The notes beneath the pieces were generated by a model. It worked only from the letters and a program-made list of their open reading frames with translations. It made no database searches and had not been told where the DNA came from. This document shows, piece after piece, positions 8,353 to 17,415 of a DNA stretch of 64,000 nucleotides. The position numbers and the translations under genes are program-made. The stretch lies in the NCBI RefSeq assembly GCF_011044255.1, contig NZ_CP049107.1, forward strand, positions 186,001 through 250,000, written 5' to 3'. Each line of letters starts with the position of its first letter. Positions within the stretch are counted from its first letter, which is position 1. Source of the DNA: Rhizorhabdus phycosphaerae. GTDB taxonomy: Bacteria > Pseudomonadota > Alphaproteobacteria > Sphingomonadales > Sphingomonadaceae.

Positions 8353-10521
8353 TCACAGGAAGCTGTAGGGATCGACATCGACCGCCACACGCACGCCGCG
8401 CGGCCATTCGAGGTTGCCCAGCCAGTCGCGAATGACCTGCTGGACGTCGAGCGAGCGGCGGGCATGAACGAGCAGGCGCTGTCGGTGGCGTCCGCGCAGC
8501 ATGGCCAGCGGCGCCGGCGCAGGGCCGTAGACATGCATCCCGTCGACAGCAGGTGCGGTGCGCCCGATCAATCGCGCGGTCACGGTGGCTTCGTCGAGCT
8601 TCTCCGATGAGATGATGATCGCGGCATAGCGTCCGAAGGGTGGCGCCTCTGCCATGCGGCGGGCCTCCGTCTCGGCTTCGTAAAAGCTTTGCGGGTCGCC
8701 CGATAGCAGCGCCTGGATGACCGGCGCCTTGGGCGAGTGCGTCTGGATATAGACATGGCCGGGCTTCTCGCCGCGGCCTGCCCGGCCGGCGACCTGCGCG
8801 ATCTGCTGGAAGCTGCGCTCGGCGGCGCGGAGGTCTCCGCCGGACAAGCCCAGATCGGCGTCGATGACCCCGACAAGGGTCAGCTCCGGAAAATGATAGC
8901 CCTTGGTCACGAGCTGGGTACCGACGACGACGTCGATGTCGCCCGCCTCCATCCGCTCGACGAACTCCGCCGCCTTCGCCGGCGTCGACAGCGTGTCGGA
9001 AGTAGCGATGGCGATCCGGGCCTCGGGAAAGAGCATCGCCACCTCGTCGGCGATGCGCTCGACGCCGGGCCCACATGCGACGAGGCTGTCCTCGTCCTTG
9101 CACTCGGGGCATTCCGCCGGGGGCGCCATCACATGGCCGCAATGATGGCATTGCAGGCGCCCGAGAAGACGGTGCTCGACCATCCACGCGGTGCAGTTGG
9201 GGCATTGGAAACGGTGCCCGCAGGTACGGCACAGGGTCAGCGGCGCATAGCCCCGGCGGTTAAGGAAAAGGAGGCTCTGTTCCTTGCGTTCCAACCGTTC
9301 CGACAGCGCGCGGACCAGCGACGGTGCGATCCAGCGGCCGCGCGGTGGCGGGTCGCTCAGCAGGTCGATCGCCTCGATCGTCGGGAGTTCCGCGACGCCG
9401 TGGCGCGAGGTAAGCCTGAGCTCGGTGTAGCGGCCGATCGCCGCCTGCTGGCGCGTCTCGATCGCGGGCGTCGCCGAAGCGAGGACGATCGGAATCGCCT
9501 CGAGCTTTGCGCGCATCACGGCCACATCGCGTGCATGGTAGAGGACGCCGTCCTCCTGCTTGAAGCTGGTCTCGTGCGCCTCGTCGACGACGATCAGACC
9601 CAGGTTGCGATAGGGCAGGAACAGCGCCGAGCGCGCGCCGACCACGACGCGCGCCTCTCCCCTGGCGATGGCGCGCCAGGCGCGCCGCCGCTGGGATTGC
9701 CGCAGCTCGCTGTGCCAGGCCACCGGAAGATGCCCGAAGCGCGCCTCGAACCTTTTGAGGAAGGGTTCGGTCAGAGCGATCTCGGGCAACAGGACAAGCG
9801 TTTGTCGATCCTCGCGCAGGGCCGCTGCAATCGCCTCGAAATAGACCTCGGTCTTGCCCGACCCCGTGATCCCGTCGAGCAGGAAGGGATGGAAATCGCG
9901 CGCGACGACCGCATCGGCTAGCATGCCCGCTGCCAGCTGCTGTTCGTCGGAAAGATGCGGTGGCGCATGATCGGGATCGGGAACCGGCCAAGGCGTGTCG
10001 ATCGAAACCTCGACCGCCTCGATCGCACCCGTCTTGACGAGCCCGCGGATGACGGCGTCCGAGACATCGGCGATCGTCGCCAACTCGCGGATCAATCCCT
10101 GGCGCTGACCGATGCGGTCGAGCGCCTGTTCGCGCTGCGGCGTCATCCGGCCGGGGCGCTCGCCCGTCGCCCGATATTCGGTGATCGTCCGCGCACCGTC
10201 CAGCGCGCTCGACGAGGGCAGCGCCATGCGGAGGACGGCGCCGGGCGGGGCTAGATAATAGCTCGAGGTCCACTCGATGAGCCGCCGAAGCGGTGCTGCG
10301 ATCGGGGGCACGTCATAGACGCCGAGCAGCGGCCGCAGCCGGTTGTCGCCGACCTGGTCGTGCGACGGCAGCGTCTCCTCTTCCCAGACCACACCCACCA
10401 GCTGGCGTGGGCCCAGCGGCGCAAGTACGACGCTCCCCGGTTCGACCGGATGCTCGCGGTCCGTGCGATAATCGAGCGGGCCCAGGGCGGGATTGAGCAG
10501 GAGGACATGGGCACGGGCCAT
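8353..10521 (-). CDS. priA: Primosomal replication-restart helicase PriA
   Basis: 722 residues. An N-terminal DNA-binding domain (LLLNPALGPLDYR) is followed by a helicase core with Walker A GITGSGKTEVYF and DEAH box VDEAHETSFKQ. The Cys-rich zinc insertion (CRTCGHRFQCPNC, CHHCGH, CPEC) is complete with eight cysteines. PriA recognises stalled forks and reloads the replicative helicase. The start was set at MARAHVLL, where PriA homologues begin, rather than 12 codons upstream. It is divergent from tal. Confidence 0.96.
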   Translation of the reverse strand: MARAHVLLLNPALGPLDYRTDREHPVEPGSVVLAPLGPRQLVGVVWEEETLPSHDQVGDNRLRPLLGVYDVPPIAAPLRRLIEWTSSYYLAPPGAVLRMALPSSSALDGARTITEYRATGERPGRMTPQREQALDRIGQRQGLIRELATIADVSDAVIRGLVKTGAIEAVEVSIDTPWPVPDPDHAPPHLSDEQQLAAGMLADAVVARDFHPFLLDGITGSGKTEVYFEAIAAALREDRQTLVLLPEIALTEPFLKRFEARFGHLPVAWHSELRQSQRRRAWRAIARGEARVVVGARSALFLPYRNLGLIVVDEAHETSFKQEDGVLYHARDVAVMRAKLEAIPIVLASATPAIETRQQAAIGRYTELRLTSRHGVAELPTIEAIDLLSDPPPRGRWIAPSLVRALSERLERKEQSLLFLNRRGYAPLTLCRTCGHRFQCPNCTAWMVEHRLLGRLQCHHCGHVMAPPAECPECKDEDSLVACGPGVERIADEVAMLFPEARIAIATSDTLSTPAKAAEFVERMEAGDIDVVVGTQLVTKGYHFPELTLVGVIDADLGLSGGDLRAAERSFQQIAQVAGRAGRGEKPGHVYIQTHSPKAPVIQALLSGDPQSFYEAETEARRMAEAPPFGRYAAIIISSEKLDEATVTARLIGRTAPAVDGMHVYGPAPAPLAMLRGRHRQRLLVHARRSLDVQQVIRDWLGNLEWPRGVRVAVDVDPYSFL

Positions 10522-10650
10522 CCCCGCGTGGATAGGGAGGTCGGGCGGGCCCTGCAATGGGAAGCCGGACGCCGGGGAAGAGCTAGTCGGCGGCGGGCCG
10601 CATCGCTATAGGCGTCGGCAACAGCCGCTCATCCAAAGGGACCGCACTTC

Positions 10651-11304
10651 ATGAAGTTCTTCGTCGATACCGCAGACACCGCCGACATTGCCGAGATGGC
10701 CGCGACCGGACTGCTCGATGGCGTCACCACCAATCCGTCGCTGATCGCCAAGTCCGGCAAGCAGTTCGTCGACGTGATCGCCGAGATCTGCGAGATCGTC
10801 GATGGTCCCGTTTCCGCCGAGGTCGTCGCGCTCGACCATGCGACGATGATGAAGGAAGCCGAGATCCTGCGGAAGATTGCGGACAATGTCTGCATCAAGG
10901 TGCCGCTGACGATCGACGGCCTGAAGACCTGCAAGGCGCTGTCGGATGACGGGACGATGGTCAACGTCACGCTCTGCTTCTCGGCCAATCAGGCGCTGCT
11001 GGCCGGCAAGGCGGGCGCAGCATTCATCTCGCCCTTCGTCGGTCGCCATGACGATATCGGTTTCGACGGCATGCAGCTGATCGCCGACATCCGCCAGATC
11101 TACGACAATTATGATTTCGGTACCGAGATCCTCGTCGCCAGCGTCCGCCATCCCGTGCATGTGCTCGAATCCGCGAAGATCGGCGCCGACGTCATGACCG
11201 CGCCTGCCTCGGTCATCCGCGCGCTGTTCAATCATCCGCTGACCGAGAAGGGCATCCAGGGCTTCATGGCCGACTGGGCGAAGACCGGACAGAGCATCCT
11301 CTGA
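10651..11304 (+). CDS. tal: Transaldolase, small TalC/MipB type
   Basis: 217 residues, a single TIM-barrel domain of the fructose-6-phosphate aldolase/transaldolase family (MKFFVDTAD start, [10 protein letters not shown], Schiff-base Lys in CIKVPLT). Two positions that separate the activities favour transaldolase: SAEV carries Glu where aldolases have Gln, and SPFVGR carries Phe where aldolases have Tyr. It transfers dihydroxyacetone units in the pentose phosphate pathway in the cytosol. It is followed, with overlap, by a small secreted protein gene. Confidence 0.93.
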   Translation: MKFFVDTADTADIAEMAATGLLDGVTTNPSLIAKSGKQFVDVIAEICEIVDGPVSAEVVALDHATMMKEAEILRKIADNVCIKVPLTIDGLKTCKALSDDGTMVNVTLCFSANQALLAGKAGAAFISPFVGRHDDIGFDGMQLIADIRQIYDNYDFGTEILVASVRHPVHVLESAKIGADVMTAPASVIRALFNHPLTEKGIQGFMADWAKTGQSIL

Positions 11305-11639
11305 TCGCTCTCCTGCTTCTGCTGGCGGACGCGCCGGCGGCGATGCCGCTCGACAAGGCCATCGCCGCCGCGACCGACTGCCAGCGGGGCAAGGCCGGTG
11401 AGATACTGGTCTGTCGGCGCGGGCAGGGGAGCGAGCGCTACCGTATCCCCGAGGCGTTGCGCGATCCCGGCTTCGATTTTTCGGACATGTCGGTCGAAGG
11501 CGTTTCGCGTGAGCGGCACCGCCTTCTCGACGCGGGCGCCAGCGGCATCGGCTCCTGTTCCGCCTCCGGTGCCGGCGGGATGACCGGTTGCATGGTACAG
11601 AAATTCCGGCAGTGGGAGCAGCAGAAGGCCGGGCATTGA
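11301..11639 (+). CDS. Small secreted protein, probable non-ATG start overlapping tal
   Basis: From the ATG at 11343 this gives 98 residues ([14 protein letters not shown]...). The same frame is open upstream and reads [14 protein letters not shown] directly before that Met, a good signal-peptide core. That core is lost if the ATG is used. The only plausible initiation codon for the longer form is CTG at 11301, which overlaps the tal stop (CTGA), so coupled translation is possible. The mature part has four cysteines (TDCQ, LVCR, GSCS, TGCM) and no known domain. I do not recognise the family. That the gene is real is fairly likely; the start is inference. Confidence 0.55.
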   Translation: MIALLLLLADAPAAMPLDKAIAAATDCQRGKAGEILVCRRGQGSERYRIPEALRDPGFDFSDMSVEGVSRERHRLLDAGASGIGSCSASGAGGMTGCMVQKFRQWEQQKAGH

Positions 11640-11644
11640 GCAAC

Positions 11645-11671
11645 GTGCTGCCAGTCTTTCAAAAGCAGCAC
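11645..11671 (+). other. Hairpin after the small secreted protein gene
   Basis: GTGCTGC at 11645-11651 pairs with GCAGCAC at 11665-11671, with a 13-base loop, starting 5 bases after the stop codon. It is followed by ttccctta rather than a T run, so it is at best a weak terminator for the tal unit. Confidence 0.3.
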
Positions 11672-11703
11672 TTCCCTTACGGACATGCGAAATCGCGCTA
11701 TCG

Positions 11704-11731
11704 CCATTGTGCGTTAACCATTGTCGGTTAG
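11704..11731 (+). repeat. Imperfect tandem 14-base repeat before the DUF484 gene
   Basis: Two adjacent copies, CCATTGTGCGTTAA and CCATTGTCGGTTAG, differ at three positions and end 9 bases before the DUF484 start codon. The position fits an operator or promoter element, but no known motif was recognised. Confidence 0.4.
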
Positions 11732-11740
11732 ACTGCGGCC

Positions 11741-12301
11741 ATGGGAAGCGTGATCGACTTCGAAGTCGGCGCGATGGCGTCGCTCAAAAGGCGGGTAGCC
11801 GAGGTCGAAGAGGCCAATCAGGACCTCATCGCCTTTGCCCGCGGCCATTCCGGCGCGGTTTCCTCGATCCATGCAGCCGTGCTGGCAGCGACCGAGGCGG
11901 GAAGCCTCGATCACCTCATTCACATCGTCACGCAGAACTGGCCCGACATATTGGGCTTGGACGCGGTTTCCATGGCCTTGTTCGTCGAGGACGCCGGCGT
12001 GCGGGCCGATGCTTCGGGTGTCCAGTTCGTCGAACGGCGCCTCATCGAGCGGTCGATCGAGGGCGTGGATGCGGTCGTCATGCGCGGCGTCGACCGGGGA
12101 CATCCCCTGTTCGGGCCGGCGTCCGAGCTCATTCGCGCCGAAGCGTTGATCCGGCTGCCGGGAGACGGCCCTTTGCCGGGCGGCATTCTTGCACTCGGTC
12201 AGCGCCGGCCGATGGGATTCGACAACCGTGCTGGGTCGGAGCTTCTCGGTTTCCTCGGCGCGATGCTGTCACGCCTGGTTGCACGCTGGCTGCTTCCCTG
12301 A
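11741..12301 (+). CDS. DUF484 family GAF-like protein
   Basis: 186 residues. An N-terminal helix (VIDFEVGAMASLKRRVAEVE) leads to a GAF-like region with the DUF484 pattern (LDHLIHIVTQNWPDILGLDAV, then RLPGDGPLPGGILALGQ and a C-terminal LGFLGAMLSRLVARWL). The role is unknown. In Proteobacteria DUF484 genes are typically found just before xerC, as here (27 bases upstream), so the two are probably one transcript. Confidence 0.85.
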   Translation: MGSVIDFEVGAMASLKRRVAEVEEANQDLIAFARGHSGAVSSIHAAVLAATEAGSLDHLIHIVTQNWPDILGLDAVSMALFVEDAGVRADASGVQFVERRLIERSIEGVDAVVMRGVDRGHPLFGPASELIRAEALIRLPGDGPLPGGILALGQRRPMGFDNRAGSELLGFLGAMLSRLVARWLLP

Positions 12302-12328
12302 CGTCCCGGCTGGGCCTATGCTCGGCAC

Positions 12329-13255
12329 ATGCGGACATTCGCTTCCCTCGAGGATCATCCCGCGCGGTTGCTCGCGGCCCAATGGGGTGAGCATCTTTTG
12401 CGCGATCGCCGCCGCTCTGTGCATACGGTTCGCGCCTATGTCGCGACGGCGCATCGGCTGATCGCTTTTCTCGGGCAGCATTTCGGCCGGCCGGTCGACG
12501 CGAGCGCGCTGGCCGGGCTCGAGCGTGGCGACCTGCGGGGCTTTCTTGCCGAGCGCCGTTCGGATGGGCTTGCCAATATCTCTGCCGCACGGGAACTCTC
12601 GGCCGTTCGCGCCTTCCTCGCTTATGTGGGCGAGGTCTCGGGCTCGTCGAAGCGGGTGAACATACGCGGCCCCCGGACGAAGAAGGGGCTGCCCCGCCCG
12701 ATCGCCCCCGGCGACGTACAGGACATCGTCGAAGATGCGGCGGACTCTGCGTCGGCGCCCTGGATCGCTGCGCGCGACCAGGCGGTGCTGCTGTTGCTCT
12801 ACGGGGCCGGACTGCGCATCGGAGAGGCGGTCGGCCTGACCGGCTCGATCCTGCCCATTGGCGACGCTATTCAGGTCACCGGCAAGCGCGGCAAGACCCG
12901 CGTCGTGCCGCTGCTGCCTCCGGTGTGCGAGGCGATCGAGCTCTATGTCCGGCTATGCCCCCATGGGATCAGCCGGGACGCACCGCTTTTTCGTGGCGCG
13001 AGGGGAGGGCCGCTGGCCCCCGAACTCATCCGCCGCGCGGTGAGGGCCGCTCGCGTGCGGCTCGGCCTCGACGAGAAGACCACGCCGCATGCACTGCGCC
13101 ACAGCTTCGCCACGCATCTGCTTGGCCGCGGCGCCGATCTGCGGTCGCTGCAGGAGTTGCTGGGCCATGCAAGCCTGTCTTCGACGCAGGTCTATACGGG
13201 CGTCGACACCGCACATCTGATGGACGTCTATCGCAACGCCCATCCGCGCGCCTGA
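12329..13255 (+). CDS. xerC: Tyrosine recombinase XerC
   Basis: 308 residues with a SAM-like N-terminal core-binding domain (about 1-110) and a C-terminal catalytic domain. Catalytic residues are visible: Arg in GAGLRIGEAVGL, Lys in KRGKTRVVPL, HALRHSFATHLL (H..R), His in LLGHASLSS and the Tyr nucleophile in TQVYT. It resolves chromosome dimers together with XerD at dif. The DUF484-xerC neighbourhood and the lack of mobile-element context favour XerC over a phage integrase. Confidence 0.92.
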   Translation: MRTFASLEDHPARLLAAQWGEHLLRDRRRSVHTVRAYVATAHRLIAFLGQHFGRPVDASALAGLERGDLRGFLAERRSDGLANISAARELSAVRAFLAYVGEVSGSSKRVNIRGPRTKKGLPRPIAPGDVQDIVEDAADSASAPWIAARDQAVLLLLYGAGLRIGEAVGLTGSILPIGDAIQVTGKRGKTRVVPLLPPVCEAIELYVRLCPHGISRDAPLFRGARGGPLAPELIRRAVRAARVRLGLDEKTTPHALRHSFATHLLGRGADLRSLQELLGHASLSSTQVYTGVDTAHLMDVYRNAHPRA

Positions 13256-13303
13256 GTCTCTCGAGGCGGCGGCTGGGCGTTCAGGCGATAGGGGCGCGAA
13301 ACC

Positions 13304-16300
13304 TCAGCGCTTCGCCAGCGTCCTGTTCGGAACATAATCGTTCAGATCGGCGACATCGCTGACCTTCCAGGGGACGCCCTTCGAGTTGAGATAGAGCTTC
13401 TCCATCTCGTTGCGCTTGAACGGGCGCGATCCGATGCGGCCGAAGATCGCAATCTGGTTGCCGCTCTCGTCGACGCCGCGGTCGCGGTCGAGACCCTTGG
13501 ACAGCGACAGGGCCGGGGTCGGCGTCTTTGCCCAGGCAATCAACTCGGGCTTCGGCGCGGGCGAGAAGCCGTAGAAATTCGGTTGGCTGTCCGGAGAAGT
13601 CAGCTGCAGCACCTTCAGACCGTTCCGCCCGTCGGCGACATAGGCGAAGAGCGACGCATTGGTCGTACCGACGATGACGTCCTCGGCGTCGTTCAGGCGT
13701 CCGTCGAAGCTGACCTTCTGGTAGATCTTCGGCTTGAGAGGACGGGTGATGTCTACGATCACGAGACCATCCTGCTTGGCGGCCACATAGGCGTAAGTGC
13801 GCGCCAGATAGACACGCTGCGCGTTCGCCAGCGGCACGGTCGCGTCGGGCACCAGCACCGGCCGTTCGAGATGGGTGACGTCGACCAGTTGCAGGCCGTC
13901 GGCGGTGGTGACCCACAGATAGCGGAACTGCAGCGCCGAAGCCCGCGCGTCTCGCAGCGGGATGGTCGTGGCCAGCTTGGGCGCCTTGGGATCATTCAGG
14001 TCGACGACGACCAGGCCGACATTGGCGGTGATATAGGCATAGTTGCCGCCCAGCGTGATGTGGCGCGCGCCGGCCAGGACGTTGTTGGCGTTCCAGGTCA
14101 CCGTACGCTTCAGGAAGTTGTTGCGCGGTTCGCCGTCGGCCAGCGTCTCGACATTGACGACGATCAGGCCTTCCACCGAGTCCGTCACGAAGGCGTAGCG
14201 ATAAATCTCGCCCATCTTCTGTTCCTGGTTCTCGGGGTAATATTTGACGATGTGATCGTTGCGCTCGGTCGAGATGGGCTGGCCGGTGGGCAGCGCCATG
14301 CAGGTCGCGTTGTTGCTGGCGACATGCGTGTCCTGCCCGAGCGGCGAGAAGGGCGCGGTCAGGATGCGCTGCGAGGTGCCCTTGTTGGCGATCGAGGCGA
14401 CGTCATAGACGCGGAAACCGCCCTTGCCCTCGGCTACGAAGAAATATTCGCCGCGAAGCTGGACACAGCGGGCCGCGCCGCCGGTCGGATGGTGCGTGTT
14501 GGCAAATTCCTCGACCGCGTCGGGTTCGCCCGACAGCTTCTTGCCGAAGCGCGTCCCGCGAACCCACTCGATCAGCTCGCGATCATGCGACAGATGCTGC
14601 TTGTACCAGTCGGGATAGGCATATTTGTGGAGATAGGAGCCGATCACCGCCTGCGGCTCGCTCCATTCGGTGACGCGGATCGCCTCGATGCCCTTTTCCA
14701 GACCGGTCCAGGCGTTCATGCCGACGAAATTGACGAAGTTCGTTCCGAGCAGGTTGAGCTGCGCCATGATCGCATTGTTATCGTCGTCCTGCGACAGGTG
14801 GCAGTCGGTGCAGCGCTTCGTCTCGGTCTTGCGGACCGTGTGCGGGAAATGCGGCGCGAAGGCCTGGCTCGAATAGCCGGCCGAGGAGATCGGCGGCTGC
14901 TGGATGTAGATCCGCTCGCGGTTCAGGTTGGTCGAGGAGAGGACCAGCGCGGATGTCGACCGGATCGGGGCGATGATGTTGCCCTTGGTGGTCTGGTGGA
15001 TGCCCAGCTGGAACATCTCGTCGCGCGCCACCTGTGGGTTGTAGGTTGCGAAGTTGCGCGTCTCGACGCCCTCATATTTGTGCGTGGTCGTCTTCCAGTT
15101 GGCCTCGATCGGCAGGTGGCAGCCGCCGCACGACGTCGTCCAGGACAGATGGCAGGTGAAGCAGGCCATATTGTCGGCGTTGTGTGCGCGGTCCTCGGGC
15201 GCGATGCCGGGGCCCCAGCTGAACTTGCCGGTCTCGACGCCGGCCTTGCCCATCAGCTTGGAGCGGGCCGCGAGGGGATTGAAATAGGCGCTCGACCGGT
15301 CGACCGACTCCCGGACCAGCGAGACCTTCCACTCGAGCTTGGGATCGACGATCGACCGCTGGATCAGGACGCGTTCGCCATTGGCGTCGACCGTCCATTC
15401 AAAGCGGCGCTTGCCATCCTGGTTGCGCAGCAGCGACAGGTCGGTGCCGCCCGGAGGCGCCGCAGGGCCGGACGTCCGCAGGGTGGGGAAGGCGTCGGGG
15501 GTGCCATGGCAGTCCTTGCAGCCGATCTCGACCGCATTGGCCACTTCGCCATAGATCAGCCCATTGCCATGGCTGTCCTGCGCGAAGTGGCAGTCGGCGC
15601 ACTGCAGGCCCTTTTCGGCGTGGATGTCCATCATGTGGACCGCCTTGCCCTTCTGTTCGCCGATCTCGGCGAACATGCCGGTGCCGTTCTTCCGGAACTT
15701 CTCGGGGTCGTCGGGCGACACGATCTTGCCGTCGGCGTCGAGCAGATTGCCCTCGCGGTCGCGTTTGTAGATCGCGCGGAAGTTCCAGCCATGGCCGTGA
15801 TAGTCGGCGAACTGGGTGTCCTTCGCCTTCGGGTTCACGTCGTCATAGACGTTGCGCAGGAAGTCGAGATCGCCCCATTTGCCGATCGCGGCCGCAGCCT
15901 CTGGATTGCGCTCGTGCACCGCATGGCGCTCGGCGATGGTCGGATTCTTCTGCTTCTCCGGCCACATCAGCGGCGCGTCGGACTCATAGTCCCACATCGT
16001 GTAGCCGAGATAGCTGTTCAGGAAGATGTTCGGCTGGTGCATGTGGCAGTTCATGCACTGGGCGGTTGGGATCGCCTTGGTGAAGGCGTGCTGGATCGGG
16101 TGGCCCTTTTCCTTCATCGGGCCCACCGGATGGCCCGCAATGCCCTTGGCATCGTGCGAGGCGCCGTCGCCATGCCCGTCCCGGTCATGATCGGGCGAGG
16201 GGGCACCATGATGGCCGCCGCCGCCATGCTCTTCGCCATGACCGTCGCCTGCCGGTTCGAGCTTGTCCTTGATCGTCGGGTCGACCGTCGCGGTCTGCCC

Positions 16301-17407
16301 GTCCCGACCATATTTGGCATAGATCAGGCTGTGCTTCGGTTCGCGGTCGTTCGCATAGACGACGTGGCAACCGGCGCAGCCCGAATTGCGATAATCGCCA
16401 GGCTGATCGTTGGTGCCCATGAACCACATGAAGGGGTCGTTGAGGCGCGTCTTGTGGATGTTGAGGACCGGGATCGCGACGCGCAGGCCGGTGCCCGGGC
16501 CACGGTTCGACTGTTTGAGGTCGGGCCGGCCCGGTTCCTCGAGCCGCTGGATGTTGCCGCTGATGTTCGGCAGGCCGATTTCGGCGAATGTGCTGTTGAT
16601 CGTCCGTCCGCCCCGCTCGAACACGCGGAAGATGTCGCCGGGTGGGATCACGTGCCAGGTGGGCAGCGGATACATGACCGGCAGGGCGCCGCGCGCCTTC
16701 TGCTCGGGCGTCACCGTGCCGACCGGGCTGCCGGGCGACTTGATCTGCGCGGGCTGGCCGTCCGAGGTATAGGCCTCGCCGAACAGGTAGTTCTTATAGG
16801 GAACGATGCCGTTGTTATAGGCGCCGCCGCCCCACAGCATCGCGCCGGTGGACATCAGCGAGCGTTCGGCCGCCTGGATGATCTCGTTATGGCAGGCGCC
16901 ACAGGCCTGACGCGCGACGCGATAGTCCGACGGATTGACGAAGCGGATATATTCGGGCGCTTCCTTGTTCAGCAGCGTGTAGCTGCGCTTGGGATTGGCG
17001 GACGAAGGCCAATGCCAGCCCTTGGGATATTTGGGCAGGACGTGCGCCTTGTCGCGCGCCTGGACATAGGCCGAATCGGCCACCTGCAGTCCCGGCTGCA
17101 CCCGTACCGAAGCATCGCCGCCATGGCAGTCGACGCAACCGAGCACGACCGCCTCGGTCTGGTGCATCGTCTTGCGATCGCTCGCCGTGTGACAGGAAAT
17201 GCAGCCGTCGCTCTTGGCATCGGCCTGGGTCCAGTCCTGCGTGCGCGGGGCGTCTCCGAATTTGGGATAGACCCGCGCGACGGGCTTTTCGCCTTCCGAA
17301 GCGGGCGCCACTGAGGGGAGCGAGACCATCGCGGCGACCGCCGCCGCCAGCGCCAATGCGCCGCGAGCCGCCCATCGCATCGTGACCATCGATCCCAAAG
17401 CCCCCAT
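13304..17407 (-). CDS. Decahaem c-type cytochrome fused to an LVIVD-repeat domain
   Basis: 1367 residues. A signal peptide (1-37, ending PASEG) shows export; no lipobox or C-terminal anchor is seen. Ten CXXCH haem sites lie at about residues 69, 91, 169, 344, 451, 603, 630, 749, 760 and 866. A His/Gly/Asp-rich stretch lies at 389-442 (GHGEEHGGGGHHG...). From about 985 to 1275 come LVIVD-type repeats (FRVYDV, LIVVNV, LVVVDL, LQLVDV, LVIVDI), expected to fold as a beta-propeller. The start at 17407 follows gagga by 5 bases and lies 8 bases after the barrel gene; a longer frame only overlaps that gene. Inferred role: electron carrier at or beyond the outer membrane, working with the neighbouring barrel. 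Electron donor and acceptor are unknown. Confidence 0.88.
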   Translation of the reverse strand: MGALGSMVTMRWAARGALALAAAVAAMVSLPSVAPASEGEKPVARVYPKFGDAPRTQDWTQADAKSDGCISCHTASDRKTMHQTEAVVLGCVDCHGGDASVRVQPGLQVADSAYVQARDKAHVLPKYPKGWHWPSSANPKRSYTLLNKEAPEYIRFVNPSDYRVARQACGACHNEIIQAAERSLMSTGAMLWGGGAYNNGIVPYKNYLFGEAYTSDGQPAQIKSPGSPVGTVTPEQKARGALPVMYPLPTWHVIPPGDIFRVFERGGRTINSTFAEIGLPNISGNIQRLEEPGRPDLKQSNRGPGTGLRVAIPVLNIHKTRLNDPFMWFMGTNDQPGDYRNSGCAGCHVVYANDREPKHSLIYAKYGRDGQTATVDPTIKDKLEPAGDGHGEEHGGGGHHGAPSPDHDRDGHGDGASHDAKGIAGHPVGPMKEKGHPIQHAFTKAIPTAQCMNCHMHQPNIFLNSYLGYTMWDYESDAPLMWPEKQKNPTIAERHAVHERNPEAAAAIGKWGDLDFLRNVYDDVNPKAKDTQFADYHGHGWNFRAIYKRDREGNLLDADGKIVSPDDPEKFRKNGTGMFAEIGEQKGKAVHMMDIHAEKGLQCADCHFAQDSHGNGLIYGEVANAVEIGCKDCHGTPDAFPTLRTSGPAAPPGGTDLSLLRNQDGKRRFEWTVDANGERVLIQRSIVDPKLEWKVSLVRESVDRSSAYFNPLAARSKLMGKAGVETGKFSWGPGIAPEDRAHNADNMACFTCHLSWTTSCGGCHLPIEANWKTTTHKYEGVETRNFATYNPQVARDEMFQLGIHQTTKGNIIAPIRSTSALVLSSTNLNRERIYIQQPPISSAGYSSQAFAPHFPHTVRKTETKRCTDCHLSQDDDNNAIMAQLNLLGTNFVNFVGMNAWTGLEKGIEAIRVTEWSEPQAVIGSYLHKYAYPDWYKQHLSHDRELIEWVRGTRFGKKLSGEPDAVEEFANTHHPTGGAARCVQLRGEYFFVAEGKGGFRVYDVASIANKGTSQRILTAPFSPLGQDTHVASNNATCMALPTGQPISTERNDHIVKYYPENQEQKMGEIYRYAFVTDSVEGLIVVNVETLADGEPRNNFLKRTVTWNANNVLAGARHITLGGNYAYITANVGLVVVDLNDPKAPKLATTIPLRDARASALQFRYLWVTTADGLQLVDVTHLERPVLVPDATVPLANAQRVYLARTYAYVAAKQDGLVIVDITRPLKPKIYQKVSFDGRLNDAEDVIVGTTNASLFAYVADGRNGLKVLQLTSPDSQPNFYGFSPAPKPELIAWAKTPTPALSLSKGLDRDRGVDESGNQIAIFGRIGSRPFKRNEMEKLYLNSKGVPWKVSDVADLNDYVPNRTLAKR
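13493..13513 (-). repeat. ALSLSKG-encoding segment inside the cytochrome/LVIVD gene
   Basis: Near residue 1299 the protein contains PALSLSKG, a peptide that often appears in sphingomonad proteins where a palindromic repeat (GCCCTGAGCTTGTCGAAGG type) has been inserted. Here the codons (gccctgtcgctgtccaagggt) encode the same peptide but differ from that repeat at several synonymous positions. An old insertion or simple coincidence are both possible. Confidence 0.3.
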
Positions 17408-17415
17408 GTACGTCC

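Noticed and set aside
10606-11643. 345-codon minus-strand frame over tal
   Set aside because: Antisense to a complete transaldolase; low-complexity translation.
12329-13255. xerC as the integrase of a mobile element
   Set aside because: DUF484-xerC is a standard chromosomal pair; no att repeats or cargo genes beside it.
13583-17314. 1243-codon open frame on the plus strand
   Set aside because: It is antisense to the decahaem gene, whose haem sites, signal peptide and repeats prove the minus strand; the plus frame translates to Arg/Asp/Val-rich sequence without domains.
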